DNA from: Streptococcus pneumoniae
GTDB lineage: Bacteria; Bacillota; Bacilli; Lactobacillales; Streptococcaceae
Length of the DNA: 64,000 nt
Assembly: GCF_001113365.1 (NCBI RefSeq)
Contig: NZ_CKYA01000006.1
Location: 1 to 64,000, forward strand
Direction: 5' to 3'
A program made the translations under genes and the position numbers. Below are positions 24,751 to 34,110 of the stretch, in pieces. The notes below the pieces were generated by a model that searched no databases, was not told the DNA's origin, and saw only the letters and a list, made by a program, of their open reading frames with translations. Positions within the stretch are counted from its first letter, which is position 1. Every line of letters starts with the position of its first letter.

Positions 24751-25341
24751 ATGGCACAGTTGTATTATCGTTATGGGACCATGAACTCTGGTAAGACCAT
24801 TGAGATTCTCAAAGTGGCCTATAACTATGAGGAGCAAGGAAAAGGTGTTGTGATTATGACCTCAGCTCTTGATACTCGTGACGGTGTTGGCTATGTGTCG
24901 AGTCGGATTGGCATGAAACGCCCTGCCATTGCGATTGAGGAAACGACTGATATCTTTGGATTTATTCGTGATTTACCAGAAACACCTTACTGTGTGTTGG
25001 TCGATGAGGCTCAGTTTCTCAAGCGTCACCATGTTTACGACCTAGCTCGTGTTGTTGATGAGTTAGATATACCTGTCATGACTTTTGGTTTGAAAAATGA
25101 CTTTCGCAATGAACTGTTCGAAGGTTCCAAATATCTCTTGCTTTTAGCAGACAAGATTGACGAAATCAAGACCATCTGTCAGTATTGTAAGAAAAAGGCG
25201 ACTATGGTTTTGCGAACACAGGATGGACTGCCCGTTTACGATGGAGAACAGATCCAGATTGGTGGTAATGAAACCTATATCTCAGTTTGCCGTAAACATT
25301 ATTTTGTGCCTGAAATCAATAAGGAGAATGAAGAAAAATGA
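24751..25341 (+). CDS. tdk: Thymidine kinase
   Basis: 196 aa type II thymidine kinase. P-loop GTMNSGKT near the start, Walker B-like VLVDEAQFL with the catalytic Glu, a structural zinc site (CQYCKKKA with CRKH near the C-terminus) and lasso region. Salvages thymidine to dTMP in the cytosol. It begins a tight operon: prfA overlaps its end by 4 bases (ATGA), then prmC, sua5 and a GNAT gene follow with little or no gap. Confidence 0.96.
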   Translation: MAQLYYRYGTMNSGKTIEILKVAYNYEEQGKGVVIMTSALDTRDGVGYVSSRIGMKRPAIAIEETTDIFGFIRDLPETPYCVLVDEAQFLKRHHVYDLARVVDELDIPVMTFGLKNDFRNELFEGSKYLLLLADKIDEIKTICQYCKKKATMVLRTQDGLPVYDGEQIQIGGNETYISVCRKHYFVPEINKENEEK

Positions 25342-26417
25342 ACATCTATGATCAACTACAAGCTGTAGAAGACCGTTATGAAGAATTAGGAGAGTTGCTG
25401 AGTGACCCGGATGTGGTCTCTGATACCAAGCGTTTCATGGATCTTTCCAAAGAAGAGGCTTCTACTCGTGATACGGTAACAGCCTACCGTGAGTACAAAC
25501 AAGTCCTTCAAAACATCGTTGATGCTGAAGAGATGATTAAGGAATCAGGCGGAGATGCGGACTTGGAAGAAATGGCCAAGCAAGAGCTCAAAGATGCCAA
25601 GGCTGAAAAAGAAGAATACGAAGAAAAACTGAAAATTTTGCTCCTTCCTAAAGATCCAAATGATGATAAGAATATCATCCTTGAAATCCGTGGCGCTGCT
25701 GGTGGAGACGAAGCAGCACTTTTCGCTGGAGATTTGCTAACCATGTACCAAAAGTATGCTGAAGCTCAGGGATGGCGCTTTGAAGTTATGGAAGCTTCTA
25801 TGAACGGTGTCGGTGGTTTCAAAGAAGTCGTTGCCATGGTTTCTGGTCAGTCTGTATACTCTAAACTCAAGTATGAGTCTGGTGCCCATCGTGTTCAACG
25901 TGTCCCTGTGACAGAAAGCCAAGGTCGTGTACATACTTCGACAGCGACAGTTCTTGTTATGCCTGAAGTTGAAGAGGTTGAATACGACATTGATCCAAAA
26001 GACCTTCGTGTCGACATCTATCACGCCTCTGGTGCTGGTGGACAGAACGTCAATAAGGTTGCGACTGCCGTTCGTATCGTTCACTTACCAACCAATATCA
26101 AGGTTGAGATGCAGGAAGAACGTACCCAGCAGAAAAACCGTGAGAAGGCCATGAAAATCATCCGTGCGCGTGTTGCTGACCACTTCGCACAAATTGCACA
26201 AGATGAACAAGACGCTGAGCGTAAGTCGACAATCGGTACTGGTGACCGTTCAGAACGGATTCGTACTTATAACTTCCCACAAAACCGTGTCACAGATCAC
26301 CGTATCGGCTTAACCCTCCAAAAACTAGATACTATTTTGTCTGGTAAATTGGACGAAGTTGTAGATGCCTTGGTGCTTTATGACCAAACACAAAAATTAG
26401 AAGAATTAAACAAATAA
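25338..26417 (+). CDS. prfA: Peptide chain release factor 1
   Basis: 359 aa, normal RF1 length. The stop-codon-reading tripeptide lies in RVPVTESQGRVHTS (PVT), and the catalytic GGQ (residues 234-236, GAGGQNVNKV) triggers peptide release at UAA/UAG. Overlaps tdk by 4 bases and shares its last base with the prmC start codon, so it is translationally coupled to the methyltransferase that modifies its GGQ glutamine. Confidence 0.97.
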   Translation: MNIYDQLQAVEDRYEELGELLSDPDVVSDTKRFMDLSKEEASTRDTVTAYREYKQVLQNIVDAEEMIKESGGDADLEEMAKQELKDAKAEKEEYEEKLKILLLPKDPNDDKNIILEIRGAAGGDEAALFAGDLLTMYQKYAEAQGWRFEVMEASMNGVGGFKEVVAMVSGQSVYSKLKYESGAHRVQRVPVTESQGRVHTSTATVLVMPEVEEVEYDIDPKDLRVDIYHASGAGGQNVNKVATAVRIVHLPTNIKVEMQEERTQQKNREKAMKIIRARVADHFAQIAQDEQDAERKSTIGTGDRSERIRTYNFPQNRVTDHRIGLTLQKLDTILSGKLDEVVDALVLYDQTQKLEELNK

Positions 26418-27253
26418 TGAAATTAGCTCAATTATTTTCAGATTTTGAAGAAGAGTTGATAGGACAAGGAGAGGAAGCTGAAAGCCTCTCTTTTGTCTAT
26501 CGTAGCCTGAAAAATCTCTCTTTTACGGACTTTGTTTTTGCCCTCCAGCAAGAGGTGACAAAAGAGGAAGAAGTATTTGTAAAAGGAATTTTCCAACAGT
26601 TAGCAGCTCATAAACCGGCTCAGTACATCATTGGACAGGCAGATTTTTATGGAATGCAGTTAAAAGTTGATGAGCGAGTATTGATCCCTCGTCCAGAAAC
26701 AGAGGAGTTGGTGGAGCTTATCCTGGCTGAAAATCCTGAGACGAATCTTTCAGTTCTGGATATTGGAACAGGAAGTGGAGCTATTGCTCTCGCCTTAGCA
26801 AAAAATAGACCAGCTTGGTCAGTGACAGCAGCAGATATTTCCCAAGATGCTTTAGATTTAGCTAAGGAAAATGCTAAAAATCAAAATCTTCAAATATTTT
26901 TAAAAAAATCTGACTGTTTTACAGAAATTTCTGAAAAATATGATATAATTGTTTCCAATCCACCCTATATCTCTCGTGAAGATGAGTCAGAGGTCGGCTT
27001 GAATGTTTTGCATTCGGAGCCTCATCTAGCTCTCTTTGCAGACGAGAATGGCCTAGCTATTTACCGTAGAATTGCGGAAGATGCAAAAGACTATCTCAAA
27101 GATGGTGGTAAGATTTACCTTGAAATTGGATACAAGCAAGGTCAAAGTGTTCCTGAACTTTTTAGGAAACATCTTACTGAAAAGCGAGTACGAACACTCA
27201 AGGACCAATTTGGTCAAGATAGGATGGTCGTGGTTGATGATGGACAGGATTAG
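26417..27253 (+). CDS. prmC: Release-factor glutamine methyltransferase
   Basis: 278 aa. An N-terminal helical domain that grips the release factor, SAM-binding LDIGTGSG (about 114-121) and the NPPY motif (181-184) that binds the glutamine amide. Methylates the GGQ Gln of RF1 and RF2. Starts on the last base of the prfA stop codon (TAATG). Its 3' end overlaps the sua5 start by 14 bases. Confidence 0.95.
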   Translation: MKLAQLFSDFEEELIGQGEEAESLSFVYRSLKNLSFTDFVFALQQEVTKEEEVFVKGIFQQLAAHKPAQYIIGQADFYGMQLKVDERVLIPRPETEELVELILAENPETNLSVLDIGTGSGAIALALAKNRPAWSVTAADISQDALDLAKENAKNQNLQIFLKKSDCFTEISEKYDIIVSNPPYISREDESEVGLNVLHSEPHLALFADENGLAIYRRIAEDAKDYLKDGGKIYLEIGYKQGQSVPELFRKHLTEKRVRTLKDQFGQDRMVVVDDGQD

Positions 27254-27839
27254 ACAAGAGTTAGAAAAGGGTGGGGCGGTTGTTCTTCCTACAGAGACAG
27301 TTTACGGTCTCTTTGCCAAGGCTCTAGACGAAAAAGCAGTTGACCATGTTTACCAACTTAAACGTCGTCCAAGAGACAAGGCGCTTAACCTCAATATCGC
27401 CTCTCTAGAGGACATCTTGCACTTTTCTATGAATCAGCCAACTTATCTACAAAAACTTGTAGAGACCTTTTTACCAGGTCCCTTGACCATTATCCTTGAA
27501 GCCAATGACCGAGTTCCCTATTGGGTCAATTCTGGCCTCGTGACTGTTGGATTTCGGATGCCTAGTCATCCCATTACCCTTGATTTAATTCGAGTGACAG
27601 GACCCCTGATTGGGCCGTCTGCCAATATTTCAGGTCAGGCAAGTGGAGTAACCTTTGAACAAATTCTGAAGGATTTTGACCAAGAGGTTCTGGGTCTAGA
27701 AGACGATTCTTTTCTAACTGGACAGGATTCAACTATTTTGGATTTGTCTGGAGACAAGGTGAAAATCTTACGCCAAGGGGCCATTAAGCGAGAAGATATT
27801 CTTGCTCGGTTGCCAGAGATTTCTTTTGAGGAGGCATGA
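27240..27839 (+). CDS. tsaC: Threonylcarbamoyl-AMP synthase (Sua5/YrdC/YwlC family)
   Basis: 199 aa from the ATG at 27240 inside the end of prmC (a second ATG lies three bases earlier); the longer frame from 27072 is out-of-frame prmC sequence. YrdC fold: GGAVVLPTETVYGL, the KRRPRDKALNL loop, and SANISGQASG. Makes the threonylcarbamoyl-AMP used for t6A37 in ANN-decoding tRNAs. It lacks the extra C-terminal Sua5 domain. Translationally coupled within the tdk-prfA-prmC operon. Confidence 0.92.
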   Translation: MDRIRQELEKGGAVVLPTETVYGLFAKALDEKAVDHVYQLKRRPRDKALNLNIASLEDILHFSMNQPTYLQKLVETFLPGPLTIILEANDRVPYWVNSGLVTVGFRMPSHPITLDLIRVTGPLIGPSANISGQASGVTFEQILKDFDQEVLGLEDDSFLTGQDSTILDLSGDKVKILRQGAIKREDILARLPEISFEEA

Positions 27840-27840
27840 A

Positions 27841-28272
27841 ATGCTAAGAGATTTAAGAGAAACTGATGTGAAAGCTATATGTGAAATTAACCAAGAAGTC
27901 TTAGGCTATTCTTTTAGTCCAGAGGACACAGCTAGTCAACTAGCTAGATTATCTCAGGATTCCCATCATTTCCTTCTTGGCTATGAGGATGCAGCTAGTC
28001 ATGTCTTACTTGGATATGTCCACGCTGAGGTCTATGAATCACTTTATTCTAAAGCAGGATTTAATATCTTAGCCTTAGCAGTTTCACCTCAAGCACAAGG
28101 TCAAGGTATTGGTAAAAGTTTACTACAAGGGTTGGAAGAAGAAGCAAAAAGACGTGATTATGGGTTTATCCGCTTAAATTCTGCCGATCATCGTCTGGGA
28201 GCTCATGCATTTTATGAAAAAGTTGGTTATACTTGTGATAAAATGCAGAAACGGTTTATTCGCATCTTTTAG
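27841..28272 (+). CDS. GNAT-family N-acetyltransferase
   Basis: 143 aa from ATG 27841, two bases beyond the sua5 stop and preceded by GAGGAGG. GNAT fold with the acetyl-CoA loop VSPQAQGQGIGKSLL and a late NSADHRLGAHAFYEKVGY motif. Substrate unknown; its place after prfA-prmC-sua5 hints at a protein or metabolite acetyltransferase co-expressed with translation genes, but that is inference. Confidence 0.88.
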   Translation: MLRDLRETDVKAICEINQEVLGYSFSPEDTASQLARLSQDSHHFLLGYEDAASHVLLGYVHAEVYESLYSKAGFNILALAVSPQAQGQGIGKSLLQGLEEEAKRRDYGFIRLNSADHRLGAHAFYEKVGYTCDKMQKRFIRIF

Positions 28273-28273
28273 T

Positions 28274-28304
28274 TTGATTTTCTAATAAGAAAATTAAACT
28301 AATG
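28274..28304 (+). terminator. Hairpin before glyA
   Basis: AGTTTGATTTTC and GAAAATTAAACT form a 12-base stem with one wobble. There is no T-run, so it may protect the upstream mRNA or attenuate rather than terminate. Confidence 0.45.
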
Positions 28305-28333
28305 GACTAGTCACACAATAAAGGAGAAGACCT

Positions 28334-29590
28334 ATGATTTTTGACAAAGATGATTTTAAAGCATATGATGCTGATCTATGGAATGCTATTGCCAAAGAAG
28401 AAGAACGACAACAAAACAACATTGAGTTGATTGCTTCGGAAAACGTAGTTTCCAAGGCTGTTATGGCAGCTCAAGGGTCTATCTTGACGAATAAATACGC
28501 CGAAGGCTACCCAGGACGCCGTTATTATGGTGGAACGGATGTGGTAGACGTGGTAGAGACTCTTGCTATTGAACGCGCAAAAGAAATTTTCGGTGCTAAA
28601 TTCGCCAATGTACAACCTCACTCAGGAAGCCAAGCCAACTGTGCGGCTTACATGGCCTTGATTGAGCCAGGTGATACCGTTATGGGGATGGATTTGGCAG
28701 CAGGTGGACACTTGACCCACGGAGCTCCAGTTAGCTTCTCAGGTCAAACCTACAACTTTGTTTCTTACAGTGTTGACCCTGAAACGGAATTCTTGGACTT
28801 TGATGCTATCTTGAAACAAGCCCAAGAAGTAAAACCAAAATTGATCGTAGCAGGTGCTTCAGCCTATTCTCAAATTATCGACTTTTCAAAATTCCGTGAA
28901 ATTGCGGACGCTGTTGGAGCTAAACTTATGGTAGATATGGCTCATATCGCTGGTTTGGTTGCTGCTGGTTTACATCCAAGTCCAGTGCCATACGCTCATA
29001 TCACGACAACCACAACCCACAAAACCCTTCGTGGCCCTCGTGGTGGTTTGATTTTGACCAATGATGAAGACTTAGCTAAGAAAATCAATTCAGCTATTTT
29101 CCCAGGTATTCAGGGCGGTCCTTTGGAGCACGTTGTGGCGGCTAAAGCTGTTTCTTTCAAAGAAGTCTTAGATCCAGCTTTCAAGGAATACGCTGCCAAT
29201 GTCATCAAAAACAGCAAGGCTATGGCAGATGTCTTCTTGCAAGACCCTGATTTCCGTATTATTTCTGGTGGGACTGAAAACCATCTCTTCCTAGTGGATG
29301 TGACTAAAGTTGTAGAAAACGGAAAAGTTGCTCAAAACTTGCTGGATGAAGTCAATATTACTCTAAATAAAAATTCAATCCCTTACGAAACCTTGTCACC
29401 ATTCAAGACAAGTGGTATTCGTATCGGAGCAGCAGCCATTACTGCACGTGGATTTGGTGAAGAAGAAAGTCGCAAAGTGGCTGAACTGATCATTAAAACC
29501 CTTAAAAACGCAGAAAATGAGGCTGTATTAGAAGAAGTGAGAAGTGCAGTCAAAGAATTAACAGATGCCTTCCCATTATACGAGGACTAA
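28334..29590 (+). CDS. glyA: Serine hydroxymethyltransferase
   Basis: 418 aa PLP enzyme. Visible are the N-terminal IELIASENVVS, the Tyr-rich EGYPGRRYYGGTDVVD, the substrate region QPHSGSQAN, and the PLP lysine in TTTTHKTLRGPRGG. Interconverts serine and glycine while charging tetrahydrofolate with a one-carbon unit. AAAGGAGAAG precedes the ATG. The nucleoid-associated protein gene starts only seven bases after the stop. Confidence 0.97.
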   Translation: MIFDKDDFKAYDADLWNAIAKEEERQQNNIELIASENVVSKAVMAAQGSILTNKYAEGYPGRRYYGGTDVVDVVETLAIERAKEIFGAKFANVQPHSGSQANCAAYMALIEPGDTVMGMDLAAGGHLTHGAPVSFSGQTYNFVSYSVDPETEFLDFDAILKQAQEVKPKLIVAGASAYSQIIDFSKFREIADAVGAKLMVDMAHIAGLVAAGLHPSPVPYAHITTTTTHKTLRGPRGGLILTNDEDLAKKINSAIFPGIQGGPLEHVVAAKAVSFKEVLDPAFKEYAANVIKNSKAMADVFLQDPDFRIISGGTENHLFLVDVTKVVENGKVAQNLLDEVNITLNKNSIPYETLSPFKTSGIRIGAAAITARGFGEEESRKVAELIIKTLKNAENEAVLEEVRSAVKELTDAFPLYED

Positions 29591-29597
29591 AACTTTT

Positions 29598-30572
29598 ATG
29601 GACATTTATATTAAGAAAGCCATTATCCATCAGTTTAGCCCGGATGATACCGAGCTGTTTCTAGCGGATAAGTTTCTCAATATCACTCCAAAAATCGAAG
29701 AATACTTGCGTAAAAAAATTGAACGTGTGTATTCAGATGAAGCTAAGACTGGGATTTTCGAAGAAGAAAATCCCTTCTTCAATCACATCACAGACGATTT
29801 GTTGGAGACATCAGTAACACTGGCTAATCTCTGGAAAGAGGAGTTCAGCATTTCAGAAAATCTCAAGACCAATGACTTGATTTTTGTGCAATTTTCTAAA
29901 GAAGGTCTAGAACATTTTGCTTTCTTACGAATTGCCCTGCGAGAGACCTTGACCCACCTCGGAGGAGAAGTTGATAATCCAATCAAGTTGACTCAGAATA
30001 ACCTGCCTGGATTTGGAACGGGTGCTGACGAAGCCTTGGTGGTTAATCTTCAGAGTCGTAAATATCACTTGATTGAAAAACGAATCAAATACAATGGAAC
30101 TTTTTTGAACTATTTTTCAGATAATCTTCTTGCCGTTGCCCCTAAGATTTCACCAAAGAAATCTATCAAAGAACTGGAAAAAACGGCACAGCGAATTGCT
30201 GAAACTTTTAACACAGACGATTTTCAATTTCAATCCAAGGTCAAATCAGCGATTTTCAACAACCTAGAAGAAAGCAATGAATTGTCACCTGAAAAATTGG
30301 CCAACGATCTTTTTGACAATAATCTGACGGCTCGTTTGAGCTTTATTGATCAAGTGAAGGAAGCTGTACCAGAGCCTGTTCAATTTGATGAAATTGATGC
30401 CAGTCGTCAGCTTAAAAAATTTGAAAACCAAAAACTTTCCTTGTCAAATGGAATTGAGCTCATCGTTCCCAATAACGTCTATCAAGACGCCGAGTCTGTT
30501 GAGTTTATCCAAAACGACAATGGAACCTACTCTATCTTAATCAAAAATATCGAGGATATTCAAAGTAAATAA
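29598..30572 (+). CDS. 37-kDa nucleoid-associated protein family (NdpA/YejK-like)
   Basis: 324 aa from ATG 29598; the longer frame back to 29565 overlaps glyA. It matches the nucleoid-associated protein NdpA/YejK family: N-terminal IYIKKAIIHQFSPDD, LKTNDLIFVQF, and the C-terminal SLSNGIELIVPNNVYQD region. Family members bind DNA and are found with the chromosome; their role is not well defined. The next gene begins on its last base, indicating translational coupling. Confidence 0.8.
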   Translation: MDIYIKKAIIHQFSPDDTELFLADKFLNITPKIEEYLRKKIERVYSDEAKTGIFEEENPFFNHITDDLLETSVTLANLWKEEFSISENLKTNDLIFVQFSKEGLEHFAFLRIALRETLTHLGGEVDNPIKLTQNNLPGFGTGADEALVVNLQSRKYHLIEKRIKYNGTFLNYFSDNLLAVAPKISPKKSIKELEKTAQRIAETFNTDDFQFQSKVKSAIFNNLEESNELSPEKLANDLFDNNLTARLSFIDQVKEAVPEPVQFDEIDASRQLKKFENQKLSLSNGIELIVPNNVYQDAESVEFIQNDNGTYSILIKNIEDIQSK

Positions 30573-31186
30573 TGTTTAAACGAATTCGAAGAGTGCTTGT
30601 ACTAGCAGTCTTCCTTTTTGCTGGATATAAAGCTTACCGCATTCACCAAGATGTTAAGCAAGTCATGACCTATCAACCCATGGTGCGAGAAATTTTGAGT
30701 GAAAAAGACACTCCAGCAAACGAAGAGCTTGTGCTCGCTATGATTTATACCGAAACAAAAGGAAAAGAAGGCGATGTTATGCAGTCTAGTGAGTCTGCCA
30801 GTGGTTCCACCAACACCATCAATGATAATGCCTCTAGCATTCGGCAAGGCGTTCAAACTCTGACAGACAATCTCTATCTGGCCCAGAAGCAGGGTGTTGA
30901 TGTCTGGACAGCTGTTCAAGCTTATAATTTTGGTCCTGCCTATATCGATTATATTGCCCAAAATGGCAAGGAAAACACCTTGGCTCTGGCCAAACAGTAC
31001 TCTCGTGAGACTGTTGCTCCCTTGCTTGGTAATACCACTGGAAAGACTTATAGTTATATTCACCCCATTTCCATTTTCCATGGAGCCGAACTCTATGTAA
31101 ATGGAGGAAATTATTACTATTCTAGACAGGTGCAACTCAACCTTTACATCATCAAATGTTTCACTCTCTTTTCAACATCTGGCTAG
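30572..31186 (+). CDS. Lysozyme-like family protein (secreted or membrane-anchored)
   Basis: 204 aa. A single N-terminal hydrophobic segment (about residues 7-23) acts as uncleaved signal or anchor. The extracellular domain fits the bacterial lysozyme-like family of goose-type fold: catalytic Glu in LAMIYTETKGKEGDVMQSSES, then SIRQGVQTL and VQAYNFGPAYIDYI. Predicted peptidoglycan muramidase or lytic transglycosylase acting on the wall. The stop codon falls inside the terminator at 31175, leaving a short hydrophobic C-terminus (LNLYIIKCFTLF) that may be slightly altered. Confidence 0.82.
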   Translation: MFKRIRRVLVLAVFLFAGYKAYRIHQDVKQVMTYQPMVREILSEKDTPANEELVLAMIYTETKGKEGDVMQSSESASGSTNTINDNASSIRQGVQTLTDNLYLAQKQGVDVWTAVQAYNFGPAYIDYIAQNGKENTLALAKQYSRETVAPLLGNTTGKTYSYIHPISIFHGAELYVNGGNYYYSRQVQLNLYIIKCFTLFSTSG

Positions 31187-31203
31187 TCCAGGTGTTTTTT
31201 TAT
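31175..31203 (+). terminator. Rho-independent terminator overlapping a gene end
   Basis: ACATCTGG and CCAGGTGT (one wobble) enclose five bases and run into seven T. The lysozyme-like gene's stop codon lies in the loop. Confidence 0.85.
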
Positions 31204-31258
31204 AAGTTTTCTTTAAGATAGATATATTACTCTAGAAAGGTAAAGGAGGAAATTCCCT

Positions 31259-32233
31259 ATGAGAAAGAAACTCTTTCTGACTAGTGCTGCGGTCTTGTGG
31301 GCAGTAACAGCTATGAATAGCGTCCATGCAGCAACAGATGTGCAAAAAGTTATCGATGAAACCTATGTCCAACCTGAATATGTCCTAGGTTCATCACTAT
31401 CAGAAGACCAAAAAAATCAAACCCTTAAAAAACTAGGCTATAATGCCTCAACAGACACCAAAGAACTCAAGACCATGACACCTGATGTCTATTCTAAGAT
31501 TATGAATGTTGCCAATGACTCTAGTTTACAGTTGTATTCATCAGCCAAGATTCAAAAGTTAGGTGATAAATCGCCACTTGAGGTCAAGATTGAAACACCA
31601 GAAAACATCACTAAGGTGACGCAGGATATGTACCGCAATGCGGCCGTAACTTTGGGTGTGGAACATGCCAAAATCATTGTAGCAGCCCCTATTCCAGTTA
31701 CTGGTGAAAGTGCTTTAGCAGGGATTTACTATTCGCTAGAGGCTAATGGAGCCAAGGTGCCGCAAGCCAATAAAGACTTGGCTCAAGAAGAGCTAAAGGC
31801 TTTGTCAGATATCAATGCTGAAAATAAGGACAAAACTGGCTATGATGCTAATAAATTAAACGTTGCCCTAGCCGATATCAAGTCAGGACTCGCCAAAGCG
31901 AAAGAAAGAAAGGGAAATCTGACGGAGGAAGATGTCCGTAAAATCGTTGAAGATACCTTAAAAAATTACAAACTTGATCAGGTTATAACAGGAAACCAGA
32001 TCAATATCATCATCAATTTTGCTTTGAATCTCTCAAAGAGTGATATCCTCAGTAATGCAGACTTCACTAAAACCCTAAATGACCTTAAACAAAGTATTGT
32101 TTCACAAGCTGGCGACAGTTTTAAAAATATCAACCTTAACTTTGATACTGATAAGGCGTTAGAGGACGGCGGTAATTTCTTAAGCTCCCTCTGGCAAGCT
32201 ATTGTCAACTTCTTCAAGAGTTTTGGTTCTTAA
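31259..32233 (+). CDS. Secreted DUF1002-family protein
   Basis: 324 aa with a cleavable signal peptide (cleavage near SVHA-AT, residue 25). Matches DUF1002 (B. subtilis YpuA-like): YVLGSSLSEDQKNQTLKKLGY, VKIETPENITKVTQDMYRNAAVTLGVEHAKI and the PIPVTGESALAGIYYSLE motif. Helical, with a hydrophobic C-terminal end (SSLWQAIVNFFKSFGS). Function unknown. AAGGAGG precedes the ATG. The N-terminal half of the family often lies near cell-wall genes, fitting the lysozyme-like neighbour. Confidence 0.85.
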   Translation: MRKKLFLTSAAVLWAVTAMNSVHAATDVQKVIDETYVQPEYVLGSSLSEDQKNQTLKKLGYNASTDTKELKTMTPDVYSKIMNVANDSSLQLYSSAKIQKLGDKSPLEVKIETPENITKVTQDMYRNAAVTLGVEHAKIIVAAPIPVTGESALAGIYYSLEANGAKVPQANKDLAQEELKALSDINAENKDKTGYDANKLNVALADIKSGLAKAKERKGNLTEEDVRKIVEDTLKNYKLDQVITGNQINIIINFALNLSKSDILSNADFTKTLNDLKQSIVSQAGDSFKNINLNFDTDKALEDGGNFLSSLWQAIVNFFKSFGS

Positions 32234-32242
32234 GAAATTTCA

Positions 32243-32251
32243 TGGTATAAT
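32243..32251 (+). promoter_or_regulatory. rlmCD extended -10
   Basis: TGGTATAAT, giving a leader of about 50 nt before rlmCD. Confidence 0.75.
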
Positions 32252-32306
32252 AGATGGTAACCGTAACGTTGCCGTCTTTTTTGTCGGCCAATAGAAAGAG
32301 AAGAGA

Positions 32307-33662
32307 ATGTTAAAGAAAAATGATATTGTAGAAGTTGAAATTGTTGATTTGACCCATGAAGGAGCAGGAGTTGCCAAGGTGGATGGTTTGGTATTTTTTA
32401 TAGAGAATGCTTTACCGAGTGAAAAAATCCTCATGCGTGTCCTCAAGGTTAATAAAAAGATTGGCTTTGGGAAGGTTGAGGAATACCTTGTCCAATCACC
32501 ACACCGTAACCAAGACGTAGATTTGGCTTACCTGCGTTCAGGAATCGCTGATTTAGGACATCTTGCCTACCCAGAACAGCTCAAGTTTAAAACCAAGCAA
32601 GTCAAGGACAGTCTTTACAAGATTGCTGGAATTGCTGATGTAGAGGTTGCTGAGACGCTTGGTATGGAAAATCCAATCAAGTACCGCAACAAGGCACAGG
32701 TCCCTGTTCGTCGAGTAAATGGTGTCTTGGAAACAGGATTTTTCCGTAAGAATTCCCACGACCTCATGCCACTGGAAGATTTCTTTATCCAAGATCCTGT
32801 GATTGATGAGGTAGTTGTAGCCCTACGTGACTTGCTCCGTCGTTATGATTTGAAACCTTATGATGAAAAGGAACAAGCTGGCTTGATTCGAAACCTTGTG
32901 GTGCGTCGCGGACACTATTCAGGTCAAATTATGGTTATTTTGGTAACAACTCGTCCCAAAGTTTTTCGTGTTGACCAATTGATTGAACAACTGATTAAGC
33001 AGTTCCCAGAGATTGTGTCTGTTATGCAAAATATCAACGACCAGAATACCAATGCGATTTTTGGTAAGGAATGGCGCACACTTTATGGACAAGACTATAT
33101 TACGGATCAGATGTTGGGAAATGACTACCAAATCGCTGGACCCGCTTTTTACCAAGTCAATACTGAAATGGCTGAAAAACTTTATCAAACAGCCATTGAC
33201 TTTGCTGCATTAAAAGAAGATGATGTGGTCATTGATGCCTATTCTGGTATCGGGACGATTGGCCTCTCTGTTGCGAAACATGTCAAGGAAGTTTATGGTG
33301 TTGAAGTGATTCCAGAAGCTGTTGAGAATAGCAAGAAGAATGCCCAACTGAACCATATTTCAAACGCCCACTATGTCTGTGACACAGCTGAAAATGCCAT
33401 GAAGAATTGGCTCAAGGGAGGTATTCAACCAACCGTTATTCTAGTGGACCCACCAAGAAAAGGCCTCACTGAGAGCTTTATCAAGGCAAGTATCCAAACA
33501 GGAGCAGACCGCATCGCATATATCTCATGCAATGTCGCAACCATGGCGCGTGATATTAAACTTTACCAAGAATTGGGATATGAGTTGAAGAAAGTCCAGC
33601 CGGTGGATCTTTTTCCTCAAACGCACCACGTCGAATGTGTAGCTTTACTGGTAAAAGCGTAA
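32307..33662 (+). CDS. rlmCD: 23S rRNA (uracil-C5)-methyltransferase RlmCD
   Basis: 451 aa. An N-terminal TRAM RNA-binding domain (about 1-58, VEIVDLTHEGAGVAKVDG), a linker, and a Rossmann SAM domain (VIDAYSGIGTIGLSVA, VDPPRKGL) with the catalytic Cys in YISCNVATMARD. In pneumococcus the corresponding enzyme methylates both U747 and U1939 of 23S rRNA. The cysteine cluster that binds iron-sulfur in E. coli RlmD (after residue 65) is absent here: the segment reads DLAYLRSGIADLGHLAYPEQ with no Cys. Dual specificity is inferred from the family. Confidence 0.92.
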   Translation: MLKKNDIVEVEIVDLTHEGAGVAKVDGLVFFIENALPSEKILMRVLKVNKKIGFGKVEEYLVQSPHRNQDVDLAYLRSGIADLGHLAYPEQLKFKTKQVKDSLYKIAGIADVEVAETLGMENPIKYRNKAQVPVRRVNGVLETGFFRKNSHDLMPLEDFFIQDPVIDEVVVALRDLLRRYDLKPYDEKEQAGLIRNLVVRRGHYSGQIMVILVTTRPKVFRVDQLIEQLIKQFPEIVSVMQNINDQNTNAIFGKEWRTLYGQDYITDQMLGNDYQIAGPAFYQVNTEMAEKLYQTAIDFAALKEDDVVIDAYSGIGTIGLSVAKHVKEVYGVEVIPEAVENSKKNAQLNHISNAHYVCDTAENAMKNWLKGGIQPTVILVDPPRKGLTESFIKASIQTGADRIAYISCNVATMARDIKLYQELGYELKKVQPVDLFPQTHHVECVALLVKA

Positions 33663-33689
33663 AAACCTTGGAACGAAAGGAATAATAGA

Positions 33690-34046
33690 CTTTCTGCGAA
33701 ACAAAATATAATACAATAAAACTATGAATTCTGAAGCAAGTCAGCAATTAAGCGATAGCCGTTTCAAGAGCCTTGTAGATGTTCAGCGCACGACTTTTGA
33801 AGAGATGTTATCTGTGTTAAAAACAGCTTATCAACGTAAACGCGCAAAAGGTGGACGAAAACCCAAATTAAGCCTAGACGATCTCCTCATGGTAACTATT
33901 CAATACATGCGAGAATAGCGCACTTATGAACAAATTGCGGATGATTTTGGCATTCACGAAAGCAACTTAATTAGTCGGAGTCAATGGATTGAAGCAACTC
34001 TTATTCAAAATGGTTTTACGATTTCAAATTCTGCCTTAATTCTGTA
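33690..34046 (+). pseudogene. Truncated IS1381-like (IS5 family) transposase remnant
   Basis: From ATG 33724 the frame reads MNSEASQQLSDSRFKSLVDV, the helix-turn-helix start of IS1381-type orfA, but hits TAG at 33916. Continuing in the same frame gives RTYEQIADDFGIHESNLISR and SQWIEATLIQNGFTIS, again IS1381-like, then a TAA near 34045. The catalytic half (DDE domain) is missing altogether and no right end is found. The left end probably lies near 33690 (ACTTTCTGCGAAACAAAAT). It occupies the interval between rlmCD and ftsW. Confidence 0.8.
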
Positions 34047-34101
34047 AAAACAGTAAAATTCGAAGGATTGTAAGGTAAGAGTTTTTTTCTTTCTGAAAAA
34101 A

Positions 34102-34110
34102 TGGTATAAT
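34102..34110 (+). promoter_or_regulatory. ftsW extended -10
   Basis: TGGTATAAT, about 70 bases before ftsW; no clear -35. Confidence 0.75.
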
